In this document: piece after piece, positions 1 to 8,189 of the stretch
How the letters are laid out: every line of letters starts with the position of its first letter
Position numbering within the stretch: position 1 is the first letter of the stretch
DNA from: Methanobacteriota archaeon
Lineage (GTDB): Archaea > JACRDV01
NCBI GenBank assembly: GCA_024860865.1
Contig: JACRDV010000067.1
Coordinates: 1 to 28,591, forward strand
Direction of reading: 5' to 3'
Length of the DNA: 28,591 nucleotides
Translations under genes and position numbers: made by a program
The notes under the pieces: generated by a model
Told to the model about the DNA's origin: nothing
Seen by the model: only the letters and a program-made list of their open reading frames with translations
Databases searched by the model: none

Positions 1-1
1 A

Positions 2-112
2 GAAAGAAAACCCAAAATTTATTCACAAAAACAAGTTAGGTCATTTTGGGTTATTATTTTGTTTCTTGTGCTTTTAGGATTATTTTTTGTTTTTATTTCA
101 TTTTATTTGTAA
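2..112 (+). CDS. C-terminal tail of a membrane protein (partial)
   Basis: The second reading frame is open from the left edge to a TAA at 110-112, giving 36 residues. The stretch begins with a basic, polar segment (Glu-Arg-Lys-Pro-Lys and further Lys/Arg) and ends in about 20 strongly hydrophobic residues just before the stop. That is the layout of a C-terminal transmembrane anchor with a basic cytoplasmic flank. The rest of the gene lies outside the window, so no family can be named. It is on the same strand as the secretion ATPase that starts about 140 bases later, and it could belong to the same pilus or secretion locus, but that is inference. Chance is possible for so short a frame; the charge pattern followed by hydrophobic residues is the only support. 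Confidence 0.45.
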   Translation, partial: ERKPKIYSQKQVRSFWVIILFLVLLGLFFVFISFYL

Positions 113-252
113 TTTAGACTGATATTTTAAAAACCTTGACGATTCAACTAAATTAATTGTTAATTTGGCAACTAAATCAGAATCATTTCAAAAAACATTT
201 TTAGGTGATGTAAACATAACAGGAAATAGCTAATTCGATTGTGGTTAATACT

Positions 253-1542
253 ATGTCAAAAGAAACAGTGATTGCAGACAAATGGGGCAAATTCATCTTT
301 CGACCTGGAGAAATACCTGAGTATGTTATTGATAATGCCAAAAGTATTGAAACCTATAAAACTTTTTCAAAACTTGCGCCTCTAATGGAAAATGATAATT
401 TAGAAGAAATAATGATCGATGGTGTTGGCACACCTGTATTTGTTTTCCATAAAAAATATGGCGCATGCAAAACCAATATAATGTTCGATAATGATGTTGA
501 TATTTACAACCTTGCCTATAAAATTGCATCAACAATTGGAAGAAGAATTGATAGGAATGCACCACTTTTAGATGCTAGAATTCCAGGAGGGTACCGAGTT
601 AATGTTGCAACAACACCAGTTGCTATTAGGGGAACTACTATAACAATTCGTAAGTTAGCAAGGCGTTTATCCATATATGATCTTTTGAAGTCTAAAACGT
701 TAGACACCACAGTTGCAGCGTACCTTTGGGTTTGTATTGAAGGGATGTTATATTCACCTCTTAGTACACTATTTGTTGGGCCAACAGCATCAGGGAAAAC
801 TACTATTATGAATGCATTTGCTAACCTTTTGCCTCAAAACCATAGAGTCGTCTCTATTGAGGATATAGCAGAAATAAATTTACCATATTCTCCTCATTGG
901 GTGCAACTTGAATCTAGACCACCTGAAATCGATGGTACCGGTGCTATTACGATGAACATGCTTTTGATAAATGCACTAAGAATGCGCCCAGACAGAATTA
1001 TTGTTGGGGAAGTTCGTGGGGAAGAGGCCTACACGTTATTCGCAGCAATGAATGTTGGACATAAAGGGGTATTGGGAACACTTCACTGCAATTCAGTAAA
1101 GGAAGTGCTTGCTCGAATAACTTCTCCCCCAATGAGTGTCCCAGTCGAGATGGCATCTGCTTTAGATTTATTAGTTATGCTTAGCAGGTATTACACGGCT
1201 GATGGAATAATCCGCAGAGTTTTTGAAATTGCAGAACTAGCAGGCACAGAGGAGGGTATGCCACAGATGAACCTAGTGTATAGATACTCGATAGCTCACG
1301 ATACAATTAAAGATACAGGTGTACCAAAAAGAAGTATTCAAACTATCGCTAGTGCTATAGGGTTAAGATCAGCAGAGGTGATCGAAGAAATAGAACAACG
1401 TAAGACTATTTTTGAGACATTATTGGAATATAATGTGAGTGAACCGCAAACAATCTATAAGTTGGTTCAAGCTTATTATCAGGATAAGTCATATGCAATG
1501 GAATATCTAAATGATATCACACGTCCTTTAAAAAGTGATTGA
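253..1542 (+). CDS. type IV pilus/secretion ATPase (GspE/VirB11 superfamily)
   Basis: This is a hexameric motor ATPase of the type II/IV secretion superfamily, as used for archaeal pili, archaella or related secretion. Counting from the upstream GTG at 241, the Walker A motif GPTASGKT is at residues 180-187, the acidic Asp box (EDIAE) near 207-211, Walker B within DRIIVGEVRGEEA at 251-263, and the His box (GTLHCNS) near 279-285. The N-terminal domain carries the usual EEIMIDG segment of these ATPases. At about 430 residues it is shorter than archaellar FlaI (around 500 or more). I prefer the ATG at 253 to the GTG at 241, but neither has a clear ribosome binding site. No FlaJ/TadC-type membrane platform gene follows, so the partner is either upstream of the window or elsewhere. 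Confidence 0.9.
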   Translation: MSKETVIADKWGKFIFRPGEIPEYVIDNAKSIETYKTFSKLAPLMENDNLEEIMIDGVGTPVFVFHKKYGACKTNIMFDNDVDIYNLAYKIASTIGRRIDRNAPLLDARIPGGYRVNVATTPVAIRGTTITIRKLARRLSIYDLLKSKTLDTTVAAYLWVCIEGMLYSPLSTLFVGPTASGKTTIMNAFANLLPQNHRVVSIEDIAEINLPYSPHWVQLESRPPEIDGTGAITMNMLLINALRMRPDRIIVGEVRGEEAYTLFAAMNVGHKGVLGTLHCNSVKEVLARITSPPMSVPVEMASALDLLVMLSRYYTADGIIRRVFEIAELAGTEEGMPQMNLVYRYSIAHDTIKDTGVPKRSIQTIASAIGLRSAEVIEEIEQRKTIFETLLEYNVSEPQTIYKLVQAYYQDKSYAMEYLNDITRPLKSD

Positions 1543-1589
1543 GTTTTTAAAAAATTTAAAAAAATTTTAAGTAAAGAATAAGAAGAAAG

Positions 1590-1832
1590 TTAAGTTGTTG
1601 CTGCTGAAGATTTATAAAGCTCATATCCAAATAAAATAAAGAAAATTCCGCACGCTAAATAAACAGATCCTAAGCCAAAAGCTGATGCAATGGAAAATGG
1701 AGTAGCCCGAGCAGCTGCAAGTCCAAGCTGTATTATTTCAATTCCACTGAGAAGGAAGTTAATCGACCAAAAAAATTGAATAATCCCATATAATATTGCT
1801 GCAATTGCACCATATTTTTTTAGTTTTTGCAT
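1590..1832 (-). CDS. small multi-helix membrane protein
   Basis: This hypothetical protein has 80 residues. The start is set by a good ribosome binding site: GGAGG lies a few bases before an ATG at 1832, ten codons inside the longest open frame. The product starts with a short basic segment (MQKLKKYG) and then has two or three hydrophobic helices separated by short loops, ending in a small polar tail. It contains no Cys cluster and no motif I recognise. It runs opposite to the ATPase and ends about 50 bases from it, so the two genes converge. No function can be assigned from sequence alone. Confidence 0.65.
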   Translation of the reverse strand: MQKLKKYGAIAAILYGIIQFFWSINFLLSGIEIIQLGLAAARATPFSIASAFGLGSVYLACGIFFILFGYELYKSSAATT

Positions 1833-2165
1833 TTTTAACCTCCGAGCTCTTTTACATTGCACTGCACGTTTGCCTCTACCATTACTTTAAGCTTTTGAAA
1901 TGCGAAATGCCTTCTATAAGACATTCTCGGGCTAAAATCAGAATTAACTGATTATTTCACTAATTTATTGCCTGCTCTTGAAATCCAATTTAAAACTAAA
2001 AAACTTGAGACTATTTTTTTGATGAATGGTGCGTGTTATCTAGCATGAGATCTTAGTTTGTCAGACACCCGTCTTAAACACTCTAAAATATTTGTTTTTA
2101 AATTACTATTATTATAAAGAAAATAATATTTTAGAACGAATTCCAAAATAAGTGAAATGATTTAA
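1833..2165. other. gene-free spacer between divergent genes
   Basis: About 330 bases hold only short, interrupted frames on either strand. The segment should contain the promoters of the two divergent flanking genes. The AT-rich stretch around 2090-2140 is a plausible TATA region for the gene at 2166, and the A/T run near 1885-1895 for the gene ending at 1590, but neither is a strong match. I see no tRNA cloverleaf, no repeat array and no clear hairpin. Confidence 0.5.
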
Positions 2166-2585
2166 ATGCCATTAAATCGACTAGTGATATTTTCTGTTGT
2201 TGTGGTTGCACTTTTAGCTATAATCTTTTTTGTTGAGTTTAATACTGGTGTTGAGAAAGACGATTTAAAAGTTGTATGGGATATAAAACCTGATAAAACA
2301 ATTGACCTAAAAGTACAAAATGAAGCCCAGCTGTTAGTTACAATTGAAAACATTGGAAAAGGGCCTGAAACAGTGAAAGTAAAATTAAATCTCACAGAAG
2401 GGATTACTTGCGATAGTGTTGAAGAATCTACTGGCACTCTAAAACCAGAGGAAGAGAGAAGATTTTCTTTTAAGTTTAAAATTAATAACAATTCTTTGCC
2501 AGGCAAGTACAGAATTGACTTAAATGTAACAAGTGCAACTGGAGACTCGCTTTTAGCAAAAGTTTTCTTAAACGTGATCAAATAG
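2166..2585 (+). CDS. membrane-anchored extracellular beta-sandwich protein
   Basis: This 139-residue protein has a single N-terminal hydrophobic helix at about residues 7-24, followed by a polar domain expected to sit outside the cell. The domain has the pattern of CARDB/NEW3-type beta-sandwiches: a stretch like LLVTIENIGKGPETVKVKL, then a proline-containing loop (LKPEEERRF), then alternating hydrophobic strands up to the C terminus. Such domains act as adhesive or spacer modules in archaeal surface proteins. GTGA about ten bases before the ATG at 2166 can serve as the ribosome binding site. The opposite strand is also open over nearly the same span, but its product looks like a low-complexity Ser/Thr-rich shadow. 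The surface role is inferred from topology only. Confidence 0.7.
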   Translation: MPLNRLVIFSVVVVALLAIIFFVEFNTGVEKDDLKVVWDIKPDKTIDLKVQNEAQLLVTIENIGKGPETVKVKLNLTEGITCDSVEESTGTLKPEEERRFSFKFKINNNSLPGKYRIDLNVTSATGDSLLAKVFLNVIK

Positions 2586-2586
2586 G

Positions 2587-2886
2587 TTATAGGATCTCAT
2601 AGGTTTCGTCAGTGGGTAGTCCTTTCTCCAGTAATTTCTTTTGATATTCTTCCTGAGACAAAGCCGGAACATAAATTTTAGCCCTTCCCCTTAACCCAAC
2701 TGCCTTCAAAAAACCAGCTTCTTCAAGTTTTACTAAGGCTTCAGAAGCCTCTCGAGTGCCAGCATTGCTAGATTCCACATTTCTCTTCAGAAAATGTTGG
2801 ACATTATTAACTACATCGTAAACAGTAATTTGGTTGCTTTGATAAGCTAGTTTCATAATTTGTTCATAGTGATAAATTGAGACCAT
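2587..2886 (-). CDS. small winged-helix-like protein
   Basis: The product has 99 residues and no confident family match. The sequence suggests a winged helix: a helical N terminus, a helix rich in Ser/Glu/Ala (TREASEALVKLEEAGFL) that looks like a recognition helix, then a short basic wing (LRGRAKIYV) and a Lys/Gln-rich helix. It may bind DNA, or it may be a protein-interaction module. It lies 11 bases downstream of the PRC-barrel gene on the same strand. Its ribosome binding site (GAGG) sits in the last codons of that gene and in the gap, so the two are very likely co-transcribed and translated together. That pairing is the best clue to its role. Confidence 0.65.
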   Translation of the reverse strand: MVSIYHYEQIMKLAYQSNQITVYDVVNNVQHFLKRNVESSNAGTREASEALVKLEEAGFLKAVGLRGRAKIYVPALSQEEYQKKLLEKGLPTDETYEIL

Positions 2887-2897
2887 TTAAAAGGCCT

Positions 2898-3203
2898 CTA
2901 TTTCTTTAGGAGCGGGGTTGGCTTTCTGAGTGCAGGAATTTCAAAGGGCTTATTTAAAAGAACAACTTCTCCAATTCGCTGGATATTTTCCCAAGGCACT
3001 TCTCCTTCGTAAACTCTCTGCTGAGGCTCTCCTTTTCCAGGGGCTTGGCCAATTAGAAGCGATTTAACTTTGCCTTCGCCAGTTATCCTTATGTTTCGGA
3101 TATATCCGACCTTGTTTCCTACCGCGTCAATAACTTCCTTTCCAACCAGCTCGTCAGGAGTATATTCAGGAGCTTCAACCAAATTTTTCACCTCAATTTG
3201 CAT
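2898..3203 (-). CDS. PRC-barrel domain protein
   Basis: This is a small PRC-barrel protein of about 100 residues. The diagnostic segment is DELVGKEVIDAVGNKVGYI near residues 18-36, followed by barrel strands ending in a VPWENI segment and a VVLLNKPF strand. PRC barrels occur in RimM, in photosynthetic reaction centres and as stand-alone archaeal proteins; in haloarchaea such stand-alone proteins (CdpB family) join the SepF/FtsZ division machinery. That role is a possibility here, not something the sequence proves. The open frame begins at a GTG at 3209; I prefer the ATG at 3203, preceded by GTGAT. An AT-rich TATA-like stretch lies at about 3215-3226. It forms a two-gene operon with the winged-helix-like protein downstream. 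Confidence 0.8.
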   Translation of the reverse strand: MQIEVKNLVEAPEYTPDELVGKEVIDAVGNKVGYIRNIRITGEGKVKSLLIGQAPGKGEPQQRVYEGEVPWENIQRIGEVVLLNKPFEIPALRKPTPLLKK

Positions 3204-3319
3204 TATCACTTTAATATTTAATACTTAAAGATAGCACTTTATTATTTGAAATCTGCCCTAAAAAGGCATCGATTAGAGATTAGAAATTTGCTAAAAAAAA
3301 TAAAAAAACAATAAACCTC

Positions 3320-3625
3320 TTAAAATTTATAGGATTTGGCTATTTCTGCTGTTTTCTTTGCAGCTAAAAGAAATGCAATAAAAGCCCCTATTTCAAGGAT
3401 GTATTCTGGATACACAACGGACTCTCCAAATGCTTCCTCCAACCCAAAGTGTTCTCTTACGAAATGCGATATGACAGAAAGCAAGAGAAATACTAAACTA
3501 ATGGAGAACCTTGAGAACACCGCTCTATGAAGCAATTTGTGCGTAGATCTGTACAATAAAATAAGAGAAAAAGTTCCAACAATTATCGTTGTAATAGCAA
3601 ACGCATAGTGTAGAGGCCCTAGCAT
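3320..3625 (-). CDS. three-helix membrane protein
   Basis: This 101-residue integral membrane protein has three hydrophobic helices (about residues 8-25, 40-58 and 75-92), a basic cytoplasmic loop after helix 1 (YRSTHKLLHRAVFSRF) and an acidic loop before helix 3. The topology and the position of the Tyr-rich basic loop resemble the three-helix proteins at 24784-25074 and 26474-26761, but identity is low and a common origin is only a suggestion. A clear TATA box lies about 25 bases before the start codon, so the transcript may be leaderless, though GTGAT just before the ATG could also serve as a ribosome binding site. Function unknown. Confidence 0.65.
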   Translation of the reverse strand: MLGPLHYAFAITTIIVGTFSLILLYRSTHKLLHRAVFSRFSISLVFLLLSVISHFVREHFGLEEAFGESVVYPEYILEIGAFIAFLLAAKKTAEIAKSYKF

Positions 3626-4049
3626 TTTATCACAAATAGTTTAGTGTATAAAAAAGGTTTTCATTTAATAATATTTTTTCCATATGTATGTGTGTTCGAC
3701 TTATTAGATTTTAATATTTTAGTAAGTTTATGTCCTAAATATTATAATGCATTTAGATAATAGTTCAAACTTTTCTAGAGTTACCATTTTCCTCGTGAAA
3801 GTTAAATCAAATCGAGCATTTTTTGAATTTATCCTTACTCTAATTGAGCTTTTGGAGAGTTTTATCCAGAAGTTGACTATTTTTAGATATAGCTCTTTCA
3901 TGCATCAAAATCCAACGTATGTTGCAGTTTCTAGGATTTTTTTGTAAGCTATTTGTAATGATTCTAATTTGTTGATTTGTGGCTATTATTTTTGCAATAA
4001 CTAAATAACTATTTACTTCATGAAAAATACTTTATCATAAGGTGAAAAA
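3626..4049. other. AT-rich spacer with divergent promoters
   Basis: About 420 bases separate the divergent membrane-protein and DUF47 genes. One 66-codon frame at 3747-3947 lacks a ribosome binding site and has no protein-like pattern, so I do not call it. Besides the TATA box at 3644-3657, a TATA-like element CTAAATAACTAT lies at 4001-4012, roughly 40 bases before the DUF47 start codon. That places a start of transcription just upstream of its AAGGTGA ribosome binding site at 4039-4045. Nothing else stands out. Confidence 0.45.
3644..3657 (-). promoter_or_regulatory. TATA box of the three-helix membrane protein gene
   Basis: Read on the minus strand the segment is CCTTTTTTATACAC, a good archaeal TATA element. 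It is centred about 25 bases before the ATG at 3625, which would place the transcription start at or very close to the start codon. Confidence 0.5.
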
Positions 4050-4724
4050 ATGAAATTCCCAAGCTTCTTAAGCATATTTGCTAGCAAAGAAAGAGAAGTA
4101 ATTAATTTGTTGATAGAACATCTTACAGACATAAGAGAAGTCATAAGGGCGCTTCATAATGCTTTAGCTAATATGTGCGAAAAGAGTGATGAAACATTAC
4201 TAGCTGTTGAAAATGTTTTTAAATTTGAAGATGAAGCAGATGAAGTGAAGCGGAAAATAAGCGCAAGACTTGCCATAGGTGCTTTTCTTCCAGCAACCCG
4301 TGAAGATCTATTTAAGTTTGTTTCTCACGTAGATGAAATTGCTACCGGGGCTGAAGAACTAGCTGTACTAATAAAAATACAAAAAGGTCGTATAGTTGGC
4401 AATCCAATTAAAGGACAAATTTTATTTAGTAGCGATTTGGCCCTTGCTACGGTAAGTAAATTGCGCGAGGCTACAATTGTTCTTTTGGAAGCACCCGGTA
4501 AAGAGGATGCAGCAGGCATATTAAAAGAACTACATGAGTATGAACATCAAGTTGACATAATTAAAAATGAGGCATATTCCATTTTAATGGAACAATCGGG
4601 CCAACTTGGATACATGCATTTTTGGCTGCTTAAAGAAGTTATCGATAAGATTGAAGGCATCTCAAATGCAACAGAGTCTGCGGCTGAAACTTTAGTTGCA
4701 ATGACGATGGCTCGCAGATTGTGA
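4050..4724 (+). CDS. DUF47/PhoU-like regulator of the Pit permease
   Basis: This 224-residue, entirely helical protein belongs to the DUF47 family, structurally related to PhoU, whose genes habitually precede Pit-type phosphate permeases. Typical features are the N-terminal FLSIFASKEREV segment, long amphipathic helices rich in Glu/Asp with pairs such as FEDEADEVKRKI near residues 57-68 (PhoU-like metal-binding E-x-x-x-D pattern), and a second such motif, LHEYEHQVDIIKNEAY, near 160. It is thought to sit on the cytoplasmic side and tune transport. AAGGTGA five bases before the ATG is a strong ribosome binding site. The next gene, 25 bases on, is the permease, as expected for the pair. The family call is firm; how it regulates is family inference. 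Confidence 0.9.
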   Translation: MKFPSFLSIFASKEREVINLLIEHLTDIREVIRALHNALANMCEKSDETLLAVENVFKFEDEADEVKRKISARLAIGAFLPATREDLFKFVSHVDEIATGAEELAVLIKIQKGRIVGNPIKGQILFSSDLALATVSKLREATIVLLEAPGKEDAAGILKELHEYEHQVDIIKNEAYSILMEQSGQLGYMHFWLLKEVIDKIEGISNATESAAETLVAMTMARRL

Positions 4725-4749
4725 ACACTTATATAATTGAGGCTTTTTT

Positions 4750-5691
4750 TTGGATTATGTCTCTTTGCTTGCAGTTATCATTGCATTATTGCTCTGCTTG
4801 ATTACTGGTGCTAATAACGCTGCTGATTGTGTAGGAACTACAGTTGGTGCAAGAATAACTTCTAAAAATTTTGGATTAGCAATTGTTGCGGCAGGTATCA
4901 TTTGCGGGGTTTTTTTTGAAAGTTCCAAGCTTGCAATATTTGGCAGTTTAATCGCCAATATCTCTCCAAATCTTATTCTCTCAGTTTTAGTTGGGGCTAC
5001 CATAGCCCTCTTATTGGCTACCTTGCAAGGAATTCCTATTTCTGCAGCTCAAGCGGTTATAGGTGCGATTATTGGGGCCGGTATGGCTTATGGTTGGGGT
5101 TCTATCAATTGGCTTAAAATTTTGATTATAGTGGCCTCTTGGCTTTTTGCACCTCTTGTGGCTATTTTTTTGGGTGTAATAATGTACTTCTTGTTCGGGT
5201 CCGGGTTTTCAAAAATTCGAAGTTTAGCTCTGTTAGAGCTTACAATAACTTTATGTTTGCTCTTGAGCAGTTTTTATGCAGCTTATGTATTAGGTGCAAA
5301 TACGATAGGATTGATAATGGGAGTAGTAGTTTCTTTAGGAGCTTTTTCACCTTTTAATTATAAATTGCTGGTTTTATTTGCAACAATAGTTGGGCTTTTA
5401 TTTAGTTATAGGACTATTAAAACAGTCGCTAATGAAATAACTGAGCTTTACCCAATGGCTTCTTTAACAGGGCAGTTTTCAGCTTCATTTCTTATGCACT
5501 CCTTTACACAGCTTAGCATACCTATCTCACTAACCCATGCAGTTGTTGGTTCAGTGATGGGAATTGGACTAACTAAAGGTGCAAGCGGTATGAATGTTGA
5601 AAGAGTGCGAATGATAGCAAGAGGTTGGATTATTGCTCCATTAATTTCATTAGCAATAAGCTATGCAGTAATGAAGTTGCTCATTTTTTAA
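4750..5691 (+). CDS. pitA: inorganic phosphate transporter, Pit family
   Basis: This 313-residue permease (PF01384) imports phosphate, probably as a neutral metal-phosphate complex or with cations. Two inverted halves each carry the family signature: GANNAADCVGTTVGARI near residues 20-36 and HAVVGSVMGIGLTKGASG near 270-287. About ten hydrophobic helices fill the rest, and there is no large central cytoplasmic loop, so it is the compact archaeal form. The start is a TTG at 4750, supported by GAGG at 4739-4742; no ATG is available in frame near it. It follows the DUF47 gene and is followed after only 13 bases by the ureohydrolase gene, suggesting one transcript. Pit proteins can also carry sulfate or other anions, so the substrate is probable rather than proven. 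Confidence 0.88.
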   Translation: MDYVSLLAVIIALLLCLITGANNAADCVGTTVGARITSKNFGLAIVAAGIICGVFFESSKLAIFGSLIANISPNLILSVLVGATIALLLATLQGIPISAAQAVIGAIIGAGMAYGWGSINWLKILIIVASWLFAPLVAIFLGVIMYFLFGSGFSKIRSLALLELTITLCLLLSSFYAAYVLGANTIGLIMGVVVSLGAFSPFNYKLLVLFATIVGLLFSYRTIKTVANEITELYPMASLTGQFSASFLMHSFTQLSIPISLTHAVVGSVMGIGLTKGASGMNVERVRMIARGWIIAPLISLAISYAVMKLLIF

Positions 5692-5704
5692 TTGAGTGAT
5701 AAAA

Positions 5705-6565
5705 ATGCAGTTCGCCTGGGCTAATGTAGAAAATTTTGAAAAAGCTGATGTTGTTATAATTGGGGTTCCGGATGAGAGTGCCTCCCGTGCGCTAAGAAAA
5801 GGCGCAAGCAAAGCCCCTGATAGAATAAGAAAAATCTCAAATGAAAGAGAAGTCTTTGAAAGGAAGAAAATCAAAGTAATAACTCTCCCGGGAGTCTGTC
5901 CTTTAGAGAAAAGGATATTTGATCATGGAAATGTGAAAAAGAAGGATATCTCAAAAATTATAGAAAAAATTGTTTCAAATGGAAAAATTCCTGTTACAAT
6001 AGGAGGAGATCACTCGATAACTGCTGAAATATTGAAAGGGATTGATAAGGTAAAGAAAAACGTCGGCATAGTTTATTTTGATGCCCATCCAGACTTCATT
6101 TGTTCTTCAAAGCAGTACTATGGTTCAGTAGTTTGTGATATCCTCGATTATAAAAATATCAATTTTGATTCCAGCATTGAAATTGGCTTGAGAGCTCCTG
6201 AACCAGAGGAATTGATCAATATAAGAAGAAAACATTTGAAAACTATTGCTTCAGTTGATGTTGTAGAGAAGGGATTGCAGAAGGTTGTAGAAGAAGTAAA
6301 AGAAAGAGTGGAGGAAAACATTTACATCTCTATTGATATGGATGTTGTTGACCCTGCTTTTGCTCCCGGAGTTAGTACTCCTGCTCCCGCAGGTTTGCTC
6401 AGCAATCAGCTCATTTATTTGTTAAAAGAAGTTTCAAAACTAGGCACAATTGGTTTCGATATAATGGAAGTTTGTCCTGCCTATGATATTCAAGATATGA
6501 CTTCCCACCTTGCAGCTAGGATAATTATTGAAACTATCTCTTGCATGACATGCAAAATAAGTTAG
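5705..6565 (+). CDS. speB: agmatinase-like ureohydrolase
   Basis: A 286-residue member of the arginase/agmatinase family, hydrolysing a guanidino compound to an amine plus urea at a dinuclear Mn centre. Metal ligands are visible in GGDHSIT (near 98-104), FDAHPD (near 123-128) and SIDMDVVDPAFAPG (near 210-223). GLRAPEPEEL before the last motif is usual in archaeal agmatinases. The usual agmatinase His shortly after the DAHxD motif is not obvious; the stretch reads SSKQYYGSVVCD instead, so the substrate could be agmatine, aminopropylagmatine or another guanidine. I chose the ATG at 5705, with GAGTGAT just before it, over the GTG at 5696. It lies between the phosphate permease and an aldehyde dehydrogenase with 12-13 base gaps, which fits a polyamine-related operon. 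Confidence 0.85.
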   Translation: MQFAWANVENFEKADVVIIGVPDESASRALRKGASKAPDRIRKISNEREVFERKKIKVITLPGVCPLEKRIFDHGNVKKKDISKIIEKIVSNGKIPVTIGGDHSITAEILKGIDKVKKNVGIVYFDAHPDFICSSKQYYGSVVCDILDYKNINFDSSIEIGLRAPEPEELINIRRKHLKTIASVDVVEKGLQKVVEEVKERVEENIYISIDMDVVDPAFAPGVSTPAPAGLLSNQLIYLLKEVSKLGTIGFDIMEVCPAYDIQDMTSHLAARIIIETISCMTCKIS

Positions 6566-6577
6566 GAGGTGTGAATT

Positions 6578-8038
6578 TTGCAAAAATATAAGCTCTATAT
6601 CAATGGAGAATGGGTTGAATCTGGAGAAACTTTTACAAGAGTAAATCCTGCTAACCCCAAGGAAGTCACTGGGGAATTTCAACAAGGGAATGAAGAGGAC
6701 ATCGATAAAGCTGTAGAGGCTGCAGAAAATGCTTTTGAAAGATGGAGCGAGGTTCCACCTCCAAAAAGAGGCCAAGTTCTTTTAAAAGTTGCCCAGTTGT
6801 TGAGGGAAGATAAAGAAGATTTGGCAAGGTTAGAAACAATAGAAATGGGGAAGGTAATAATTGAAGCGAGAGGAGATGTGCAAGAAGCTATTGATATTGC
6901 AGAGTACATGGCTGGAGAAGGAAGAAGGCTTTTCGGTTTTACTACCACTTCAGAGCTGAGAGATAAATTTTGCATGACAATAAGGAGACCAATAGGGGTA
7001 GTTGGCTTAATAACTCCGTGGAATTTTCCTATTGCTATTCCAGCGTGGAAAATAATACCTGCTTTGATTTGTGGCAATACTACAGTTTTTAAACCTTCAA
7101 GCGACACTCCGCTCTGTGCTATTAGATTAGTTGAAATTCTAGAGAAAGCTGGAGTTCCAAAAGGAGTAGTTAATTTAGTTACTGGTCCCGGTAGCGCAGC
7201 AGGAATGCATTTAGTTAGACACAAAAAAGTTAGGGCTATTTCTTTTACAGGTCATAGAGATACGGGGGAATTAATCCTAAAAGAAGCTGGTTTGAAAAGA
7301 GTTGGTTTAGAGTTGGGAGGAAAGAATGGAATTATTATCATGGATGATGCAGATCTAGAACTTGCTTTAGATGGAGTTATTTGGGGAGGTTTCGGTACTA
7401 CCGGACAAAGATGTACAGCCGCTTCTAGAGTAATAGTCCACGAGAAGATCAAAGAAAAATTTGAAAAATTGTTGGTCGAAAGAATAAACAAATTGAAATT
7501 AGGCTCTGGTTTAGATCCAAGTGTTGATATTGGTCCTTTGGTCAATAAAGCAGCTCAAGAGAAGAGTCAAAAATACGTTCAAATTGGTTTGGATGAAGGA
7601 GCAAAACTTTCTTGTGGAGGAAAAATTCCAAAGATGGAAGGATTTTTCTTTGAGCCCACACTTTTCACAAATTGCTCTATTGACATGAAGATTGCTCAAG
7701 ATGAAATATTTGGGCCAGTTGTTTCTTTAATCTCAGTCAAAGATTTTGAAGAGGCTATCAAAGTTATGAATTCAATAAAATATGGATTGAGTTCTTCTAT
7801 TTATACAAATAATATAAGAAATGCCTTTAAAGCAATTGAGAAAATTGAGGCTGGGATAACTTACATCAATGCAAGTACGATTGGAGCAGAAATTCACTTG
7901 CCTTTTGGTGGTATAAAAGATTCTGGAAATGGAACTAGGGAAGGGGGGCAGACAGGGATCGAAGAATTCTCTGAGATCAAAACTGTATACATAGACTACT
8001 CGGGTAAACTTCAACGAGCTCAAATCGATGTGGAGTGA
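6578..8038 (+). CDS. NAD(P)-dependent aldehyde dehydrogenase
   Basis: A full-length (486 residue) member of the ALDH superfamily, oxidising an aldehyde to an acid. In order: the [13 protein letters not shown] cofactor/active-site segment near 147-159 with the catalytic Asn; SFTGHRDTG near 224-232; ELGGKNG with the general base Glu near 246; GQRCTAA with the nucleophilic Cys near 281; DEIFGPV near 374; and the C-terminal [16 protein letters not shown]. The [16 protein letters not shown] segment resembles the YcbD/2-oxoglutarate-semialdehyde group, but the substrate cannot be read from sequence. The start is TTG at 6578, fixed by AGGAGGTG at 6564-6571. The neighbouring ureohydrolase makes a gamma-aminobutyraldehyde or similar polyamine aldehyde substrate possible, though no amine oxidase or transaminase is nearby. 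Confidence 0.9.
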   Translation: MQKYKLYINGEWVESGETFTRVNPANPKEVTGEFQQGNEEDIDKAVEAAENAFERWSEVPPPKRGQVLLKVAQLLREDKEDLARLETIEMGKVIIEARGDVQEAIDIAEYMAGEGRRLFGFTTTSELRDKFCMTIRRPIGVVGLITPWNFPIAIPAWKIIPALICGNTTVFKPSSDTPLCAIRLVEILEKAGVPKGVVNLVTGPGSAAGMHLVRHKKVRAISFTGHRDTGELILKEAGLKRVGLELGGKNGIIIMDDADLELALDGVIWGGFGTTGQRCTAASRVIVHEKIKEKFEKLLVERINKLKLGSGLDPSVDIGPLVNKAAQEKSQKYVQIGLDEGAKLSCGGKIPKMEGFFFEPTLFTNCSIDMKIAQDEIFGPVVSLISVKDFEEAIKVMNSIKYGLSSSIYTNNIRNAFKAIEKIEAGITYINASTIGAEIHLPFGGIKDSGNGTREGGQTGIEEFSEIKTVYIDYSGKLQRAQIDVE

Positions 8039-8042
8039 TAGA

Positions 8043-8165
8043 ATGAAATGCAAAGAATGTAAAATTGAGATGAAGGATAGACTTTTCCAAGATACCAGAG
8101 ATAGAACATTATCCAATAAGAATGGCAGGGCATATAAATGCTCACGCTTGGAAGCATTGAGGTAG
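8043..8165 (+). CDS. short zinc-ribbon-like ORF, possibly a remnant
   Basis: A 40-codon frame starts at an ATG five bases after the aldehyde dehydrogenase stop. It begins MKCKECKIEM, a CxxC knuckle as in small archaeal zinc ribbons, and has a further Cys near residue 33 (YKCSRLEAL) where a complete ribbon would be expected to have CxxC. The second knuckle is therefore incomplete and the protein stops soon after. The frame one base over stays open across the same DNA apart from one TGA at 8158-8160, a sign that the region has shifted frame or decayed. I call it a possible small protein or the start of a broken gene; function unknown. Confidence 0.35.
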   Translation: MKCKECKIEMKDRLFQDTRDRTLSNKNGRAYKCSRLEALR

Positions 8166-8189
8166 ATTTAAAGACGAGCAAAAGGTTAA

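Noticed and set aside
2162-2581. 139-codon minus-strand frame opposite the beta-sandwich protein
   Set aside because: It mirrors the plus-strand gene almost exactly, has Ser/Thr/Phe-rich low-complexity content and no ribosome binding site. The plus strand has a good start, a membrane helix and a domain pattern.
3747-3947. 66-codon plus-strand frame in the spacer before the DUF47 gene
   Set aside because: No ribosome binding site, no domain or signal pattern, composition like random AT-rich sequence.
6679-7224. 181-codon minus-strand frame inside the aldehyde dehydrogenase gene
   Set aside because: The plus strand encodes every ALDH motif over this stretch; the antisense product is Ser/Pro-rich shadow sequence.
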